Assembly (NCBI GenBank): GCA_014905825.1
Contig: JACGCN010000010.1
Span: 930,001 to 994,000 of the forward strand
DNA from: Lyophyllum atratum
Lineage: Eukaryota > Basidiomycota > Agaricomycetes > Agaricales > Lyophyllaceae
Length of the DNA stretch: 64,000 nt
Direction of reading: 5' to 3'
Below are positions 58,201 through 64,000 of the stretch, one piece after another. Position 1 is the first letter of the stretch. The number at the start of each line of letters is the position of its first letter. The notes beneath the pieces are model-generated. The model made no database searches. It had not been told where the DNA came from and saw nothing but the letters and a program-made list of their open reading frames with translations. A program made the translations under genes and the position numbers.

Positions 58201-59850
58201 AGGCAAACGGGAGTAACACGCGGATCACCACATAATATCAAACGCGCTAGCGGGGCATGCGTGTGTTTTCGTACGTGCCATCTCCACCGCGCACCATCGA
58301 GCGCGCTTGGGCTACGAATCTCAACCGTAAACCATTTCTGGTACGTACGATCTACTGCAGTCGTTTCTGTAACATGGGCTAAGGGCCACATTCGCCGAGC
58401 GCACGATGCAACAACGATCACTTTGCTTTGTTGACTGGATCGCATTGTGAATTCTGTGTGACAATTTAGGCTCGGGCTGCGGGCTCCAGGGAAAACTTGA
58501 AGGCACGTACCGAGGGCTTCGTCCTTCGGGTACGCGTTGTGGTACGGCATACCGGGGAATAATCAGCAGGGAGAGAGGGAGGAGCGGCGGCCGGGGAAAA
58601 GTGGGTCGGATGTTGATTCAGGGAGACTTCTGTGAGGTAAACACGATGATCGTGTGTCGAGTAGATATTTCCTGAGGCCTAGCGTTGAGGTGTAAGATTG
58701 TATCCGTATCCGCGGACGACTCACAACAAGGGTCAGTTTTGAAATAGATTGCAGCTGTGACACCATAAAACTTGTCATTAAATTAAGGAGAACCAGGGGA
58801 GCGGGATTGGCACCTGGTATTAGGTTTTTATCTGGAAAGATCAATGAATGAACTCAACACGCAACGTTCAAACTCTGATAGTTCAATCCTTCATCACCTG
58901 GCCTGCACTGGCACGACCTGGCTCGGAACTGGACTTGAAGCTGAGTGCTCGTAGATGTAGAGGAGGAAGGGCACGAGTCCGGCCAGATGAATCTCAGTCG
59001 AGCTGGTGCAACGAGGGGAAGCTGAGCTGACACGCGTAACGGGGAGGAAAGGGGATGCACGGCCACCAGGGATCAGATCGTGGTGCCTTTTTTTTTGAGT
59101 TTTTGTATTCGTGCCCTGAGAAAGAGAAGGGTGGCTGGTCCTAGGGCATAGTACATACGGATACATAGGAAACCTCGTGGACCCACGCCAGCTCGTGTTG
59201 GTGGAGCACGAGTCATGGGTAGAATCGGGGGCGGCCCAGATGTTGGGTAGAGAATACATAGGTCGTAGAAAGGTTTTGAGAAGAAAGTTGAAGAGTCGAG
59301 GAGACCGTGACGATTGTCAAACACAGTCTCTGTCGACCGAAAGAAGGGAGTGATCTGCGGTCATAATCGGTATCTGCGAGCAGGCCACGCTTTTCAGACG
59401 TCAAGCTCTCCGATCAGCTTCATTGCGCAGGTATTCCTGGAACACCATGGTGCAGGAGGAAGGAGCCCCAGAAGTGTTTGACAAGGAAGCGGCGGCGACC
59501 AGGAAGCGTCTTGTAATCGATAACATACAAAGATGTGGGGTGAACGGAGGTAGGGCCTCGTGCAACGGTATGTCTGTCGAGAATGAGAACATGGCCGATC
59601 AGAAGAAGACGAGAAATTGACGCGCGTTGTGTGGCTGCAGACGCGCGAAGAAAAAGAGCAGGGTCAGGCACCGAGGGTTAGTGTGTACTCAGAGGCTAAA
59701 TATCGAGATATCCTATTGGCTTGGGCCGACGTGGTATAAGTAGGGCCGATGTGTGGCCAAGGGGTAGGACACCGGGGAGTGAGAGGCCGAATGTGACATT
59801 TAAATGAAAGCCGCTGAGATTGAAAGACCGGATTAGGCAGGTGACAGTAG
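55275..59850. other. Long gene-poor stretch
   Basis: No gene model could be supported on either strand across about 4.5 kb. ORFs up to 137 codons exist without family resemblance. On the minus strand, 58563-59600 has several overlapping open frames of about 60-120 codons (e.g. starting MTSEKRGLLADTDYD) that might be exons of an unrecognised gene; splice joins were ambiguous. Confidence 0.4.
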
Positions 59851-59947
59851 GGTTGTGGAAAAAATTCCCAGCCGGTTTTTGACCCAGTAAATTACCGTGC
59901 CGGTTCTGGGGGATTTATTTACAGGTTATTTTGGGTACTGGCAGCGC
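59851..59947 (+). repeat. Left terminal inverted repeat
   Basis: Contains the three blocks GGTTGTGGAAAAA, CCAGTAAATTACC and TGGGTACTGGCAGCGC, shared with the inverted right end. Confidence 0.7.
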
Positions 59948-60428
59948 ACGGTTGATTCAAACTCCGACAGCAGCAGTCCCACACACCAAAAAGACACGAT
60001 CTTTTGGCTAGCCACGGCAGAGCACAATTAAGTGACATTGAGGGGAACTTTGTATGGTGGATTTGGTTAGAAATCTTATTCTACGTGTATTCTAGATTGC
60101 AGAGTTCAAAAAATTGTAAAGACGACGTTTATCCTGTTTCCATTTTTGTTATTACACAACATTTTGGCCGAGGAATTTCACTTTTGTTATCTAGAATACA
60201 AATAGAATACCATTTGACGCGTGCTCAGCCCTTTGATTAGGTCACAAATGACCCCGAACAGGCTTCGTCGGGGGTCATCGAATTGTTGGGCAAATGCATG
60301 CTTATGTAATCAAATTGACGCGTCGCGACGCGCCTTGCCATGGCTGATTACCCCGCGCTGAAGACTTTTGCTCGCAAAAACACGTCCCCGTCATCATCTT
60401 AGAGCCCCTTCATAATCCTACCCGATAC

Positions 60429-63237
60429 ATGAGGCAGCTCAAAAATAATCACCGCTGGTTGCCACGCAAAAAACGATCCCCTGCCCAGCAAGCAAATTCT
60501 ACATCGCTTTCCTTAACCAGAAAAAGAGCCGAACTGGATGAGAACAACAAGGAGAATGATGGAAAACAGGGTCAGGTGGAGCGTGAGGAGGTTTACATGA
60601 AGCGGTTCCGAAACGAGAGGAAGAAGTGCAGCCGTAAAGACAAAGCCCTGATCACAATCAAGGGTCTTTTTGCCGAGGCAGAATCTAGCCGACAAGCAGC
60701 AGTCGCTGAGATCGAGGGCATTCGAGGTGAGCTCAAAAGCACGCGAGAGGACCTTACACGAGCACAGGAGCAGAAAACGGAGTTGAAGAAGAAAAACCAT
60801 TCACTGTCGATGCGTGTCTCCAGGGCACCAGCTCAAAAGGCTCAGGCCGTCGAGAAGGGGGCCAGACATCGAAAGGAAGAGGGAAAATCCTTTCACATCA
60901 AGGAGAAGGGTTCCATCACAGAGGAGACACGTTCTCTAGTCCGTGACCTTGTTGCAATTGGTGTACCAGCCATGCACATTGAGCCGACTGTCAGAAGGGT
61001 GGCGACAGCCCTTAGCGTGCATCTGGAAGGAGATATCAGTGACCGGAGCGTCGGCCGCATCTGCCTCGAGGGTGGGGTTGCCGCGCAGATACAAATCGCA
61101 GACGAGATCTCCAACGCAAGCAGTAGGTCGCACACCAAGGAGACCTTTTCTTCGAAGACGACTAACAAACTTTGTAGGCGTCACCATAAGCGGGGATGGT
61201 ACCAGTCACAAGAACACCAACTATGAGTCACGACATATCAATGTCATTTCCGAAAACGGCGAAAGACATACCCGGTTTTTAGGCATCATGCCTGCCATCA
61301 ATCATACCAGCGAAGAACAGTTGGAGGGTTGGGGAAATCTCATAAAGGAGTTCTTCAATCTCTTCAACGAATACCATAAGATTGTCGATCCCACAACAAT
61401 CAAGGACTTCCGAGTCTTCTTTGAGTTACTCAAAGGAATGAATACCGATCACGCAGAGGACCAGAAGAAGCTAGCACGGCTCCTAAAGGCAATGAAGGAG
61501 GCATATGAACGGGAACGGCGAGGGGAGAAGATTGTCGAAAGCATGCGCATCGAGGAGATGCTCCCCATCCTACTTCAAGCGAGCAAGAATGCTGTCACGG
61601 CCGCTGGTGGATCTGATGCATGGAATGGTCTATCAGAACAGGAACAGGACGCGCTCAACCTGAAAGCATACCGAGATCTTTGTGCAGAAGTGGGACAGAA
61701 AGATTACGACGCACTCGCTGATGCAGATAAACGCAGTGTTGACTTCTTTGTATGGGCAGGTTGCTGCATGCATAAGGAGCTCAACTCCGTCAAAGGTGGA
61801 AACGTAGCCATGATGGCATGGTGGGGCCAGAATAATGTCACTGGTCCCGTCAAGCTGATGAACCGTGATAACGCTGCGGCGTCGCAGCTCGGAAATCTTG
61901 TAGTCAAGAGTCGAGCAGCAGATGTCTCACAGGCTGGTGGGGTAAAGCTCACAAGCTTGGCTGGCGCGATATTCAAGCATAAAGACGACAAGAAAGGCCA
62001 ACAGGACACTCTCCGGATTTTCTTTGAAGACTCTGTCGGATACTCGATCCCATTTCCGAGCACAAGTAACATTCGGTATCAATCACACTGTGAAGCATCG
62101 GCCGAGCTACTGGTTCATCATGATCTCTATATCAAGTTCCTGGAACTTGTCAAGGACAAAAAAGAAACGCGTACTCTAAATCATATGGAGCAGAATGTCT
62201 ACAATGGCCTTCATGACTCCCCGACTATCCATGAACTCAGTGTGCTTGCACTGTACTCCCAATCCATCAGTCATCCCTACATGCGAGAAGTGCGCGGGGG
62301 GGAACAGCCTAATCTTCTAGACCTGGGGCCCCTCCACGCACGCGTCAGCAAGCACTGCGAAGCCATCATCGCCGATCCCGACCTATTAATTGGTGCCGGT
62401 GCGACCTACACCACAGGTGCAATGGATGGCCTGGTCTGGCAGAGGCCGGAGGTTATCTACGTGATATTGAAGCAGGCATCGAGCTTACCATACCTTCGGC
62501 CTTTGCTCGTCGCATTTTTCGAGGGCGCACTTGAGACATGGCGCCGTTTTACGGCGGAGTATGCACCCGGGGGCATTATCGATGGCACCTCGCAAGCCGA
62601 GCGTCAGGCGGCATATATGAAGGCCACCAACGATGAAAACGAGGGGGCACTCGGGTCCTATAGAGTGACTCAGCGACGCAACCCGAGCATGACAATACAG
62701 ACTTACAATGCTCGAAAACGTTTCAAGCTAAACAAAACGGGCGAGTACATGAAAACCATGCCAGCTACAGGTCGCCGGGCTATCCGGAGCATGGCACGCA
62801 GGGCCGATAGTAATCGGAACGAAAGGAAGAGGCGAGAGGTGCAGGCGAAGTACGACCAGAAGGTGGTAGAGGTGAAGCATGCGAAAGACCAGGTCAAGCA
62901 GGGGAAAAAAGATGCAAGGGCGAAGCTTTTGGAAGCTATTACCCCGGTCCTTGATACTGCGCAGCTGACAAGCGACAAGTTCACCGTTCCTGAACTCGAC
63001 TTGCAGCTTGAGTGGCACCGGCAGTGGGACAAGGAGAAGGACATACCGATAAAAAGCAAACTCGCAAACAAAGCCGCCAAGCTGGCGGCACTGAAAGATG
63101 CTGTTGCGAGGTTCAACGCCTCGGGTCAAGCTTTTGGTACTTGCGAACGTGTCGAGGAAGGTCCTGGCATGGAATCAGGTTGCAGACATGAATCTGGTGG
63201 AGAAGAGAGTGATGATGAGGTGCTATTATACCATTGA
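60429..63237 (+). CDS. Transposase-like protein of the TIR element
   Basis: Exons 60429-61122 and 61178-63237; 917 residues, no stops or frameshifts. The N-terminal 200 residues are basic with a long coiled coil (AEIEGIRGELKSTREDLTRAQEQ). Residues 200-240 look like a helix-turn-helix region (IGVPAMHIEPTVRRVATAL). The core starts directly after the intron with VTISGDGTSHKNTNYESRH, where the Asp is a candidate first catalytic acidic residue of an RNase H-like fold, then GIMPAINHTSEEQLEGW; later CCMHKELNSVKGG and FFEGALETWRRF offer further His/Glu candidates. The tail is a lysine-rich coiled coil. I recall similar multi-copy proteins in mushroom genomes but cannot name the superfamily; the location inside inverted repeats is the main argument for a transposase. 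Confidence 0.7.
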
Positions 63238-63401
63238 ATAATTGATACTATATCATACCTTATACTTAGTTCATGCAAAGATACAGATCCGCCTATGATT
63301 AGTGTGCTAGAGCATTGTCAGGAGGTGGTGCGCGTCGATACACAGGATTTGCCACGAATTCATCAGAAATGCCATTACATAAGCTCACACATTTCGGATC
63401 G

Positions 63402-63476
63402 GCGTTGCCAGTACCCAGTTATTTACAGGTAATTTACCGGTCATGTGACCAGATCATGTGATCTTTTTCCGCGACC
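63402..63476 (-). repeat. Right terminal inverted repeat
   Basis: Reverse complement carries GGTCGCGGAAAAA, CCGGTAAATTACC and TGGGTACTGGCAACGC in the same order as the left end, with shorter spacers. Confidence 0.7.
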
Positions 63477-63659
63477 ATTGAGGAGATGATCTCCGCAGAA
63501 TTCTGCGATTTCTGAGCCAGGGATGAATCAGTTAAGCTCAAATCAAGGTGGATAATATTTAATATATACTATAAGAGTGTATGGCCCATTTTTTTCGAAC
63601 TGCCGAGCGGTTGAACATAGTAAACTGTGCAGTACTCGTGTAACAAACAGCTAAGCCAT

Positions 63660-63956
63660 TCACAACTCGAGAACATAGTCCTCATCCTGCCCTTGCTTCA
63701 TTGCTGCATTGTCTAAAGCTTTCACAACTTCAGAACTTGCCTCCTTCACAACCTTTTGGCTCAGAAGCACTGATCCAAGTGACTTTGATAACATGTTGAT
63801 CAGGGAAGCCTCGAGGTCGTCTGCTGGCTCAGTCGGTGTAGGAGGCTCATCCAACCACTTGTCGTCCATATCATCTAACACTTCTTCTTTGATTTTCTGC
63901 TCTCCAGGTTTCGCTTCAAATCGGGCTGATGGATTAGGATTGGAATGTATCCGTGG
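63660..63956 (-). CDS. Last exon of a gene entering from the right edge
   Basis: An acceptor TTTTCTAG at 63957-63964 opens a 99-codon frame ending at TAG/TAA at 63660. It encodes an acidic, helical C-terminus: PRIHSNPNPSARFEAKPGEQKIKEEVLDDMDDKW, with a run ending KQGQDEDYVLEL. The last 40 bases of the window would be intron. The family cannot be told from this piece. Exon choice rests on open frame, composition and acceptor only. Confidence 0.5.
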   Translation of the reverse strand, partial: PRIHSNPNPSARFEAKPGEQKIKEEVLDDMDDKWLDEPPTPTEPADDLEASLINMLSKSLGSVLLSQKVVKEASSEVVKALDNAAMKQGQDEDYVLEL

Positions 63957-64000
63957 CTAGAAAACTCGATGAGCGATAGAAGACTCCGGAATCTAAGGTG

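Larger units (their letters stand above)
59851..63476 (+). mobile_element. TIR DNA transposon with transposase gene, about 3.6 kb
   Basis: Imperfect terminal inverted repeats of about 75-100 bp flank one gene. Matching blocks, left against reverse-complemented right, in the same order: GGTTGTGGAAAAA / GGTCGCGGAAAAA at the tips, CCAGTAAATTACC / CCGGTAAATTACC, and TGGGTACTGGCAGCGC (59932-59947) / TGGGTACTGGCAACGC (63402-63417). The spacing between blocks differs because of indels. No convincing target-site duplication is visible, so the exact ends are uncertain by some bases. A two-exon gene fills the interior. Confidence 0.75.

Noticed and set aside
59851..63476. 7-bp target duplication GTTATTT around the inner TGGGTACTGGC blocks
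   Set aside because: Similarity between the two ends continues outside these blocks to about 59851 and 63476, so GTTATTT lies within the inverted repeats and is not a target duplication.

Overview
The window looks like nuclear DNA of a mushroom-forming basidiomycete (Agaricomycetes). Its genes are cut by many 45-65 bp GT-AG introns, often into exons of 10-100 bases. It carries a chromodomain Ty3/gypsy element, and several proteins look like basidiomycete families. Exon models were built by hand from splice sites and reading phase; in almost every listed gene the exons sum to a whole number of codons.

Layout. 1-549: start of a repeat-protein gene running off the left edge (minus). 1929-4217: 12-exon cytochrome P450 (plus). 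5085-7015: two non-coding tandem arrays. 8034-11717: small minus-strand genes, one with a helical domain resembling the N-terminus of MLKL-like signalling proteins. 12432-28842: a dense housekeeping block with EXO1, a C2H2 zinc-finger protein, PIG-P, 5-formyltetrahydrofolate cyclo-ligase, a RAD51 paralogue, a lysine-type methyltransferase and MSH6. EXO1 and MSH6 act together in mismatch repair, and the RAD51 paralogue belongs to recombination repair. 29057-29911: PEP mutase/isocitrate lyase-like enzyme. 30331-31156: unknown three-exon gene, with a decayed partial copy just downstream and another near 48.8 kb.

31946-46014 is the most striking part. A six-exon minus-strand gene encodes a metzincin metalloprotease (HExxHxxGxxH, SIMMY Met-turn) followed by about twenty QQGL(W/F)S-type repeats. 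A complete 10,021-bp chromovirus-type LTR retrotransposon (32843-42863, TSD GGCAC, LTRs differing at 1 of 795 positions) sits inside its fifth exon. With the element and one TSD removed, the gene is open for 1252 codons, so the insertion is very young. The element also carries an extra gene downstream of pol that appears to contain an intron. The gene at the left edge is a paralogue with the same repeats but no peptidase domain.

46-64 kb is sparser. It holds a MITE (48275-48698), a 681-residue protein of unknown function, a transporter relic, a CFAP20-domain protein, a terminal-inverted-repeat DNA transposon with an apparently intact two-exon 917-residue transposase (59851-63476), and the last exon of a gene entering from the right edge.
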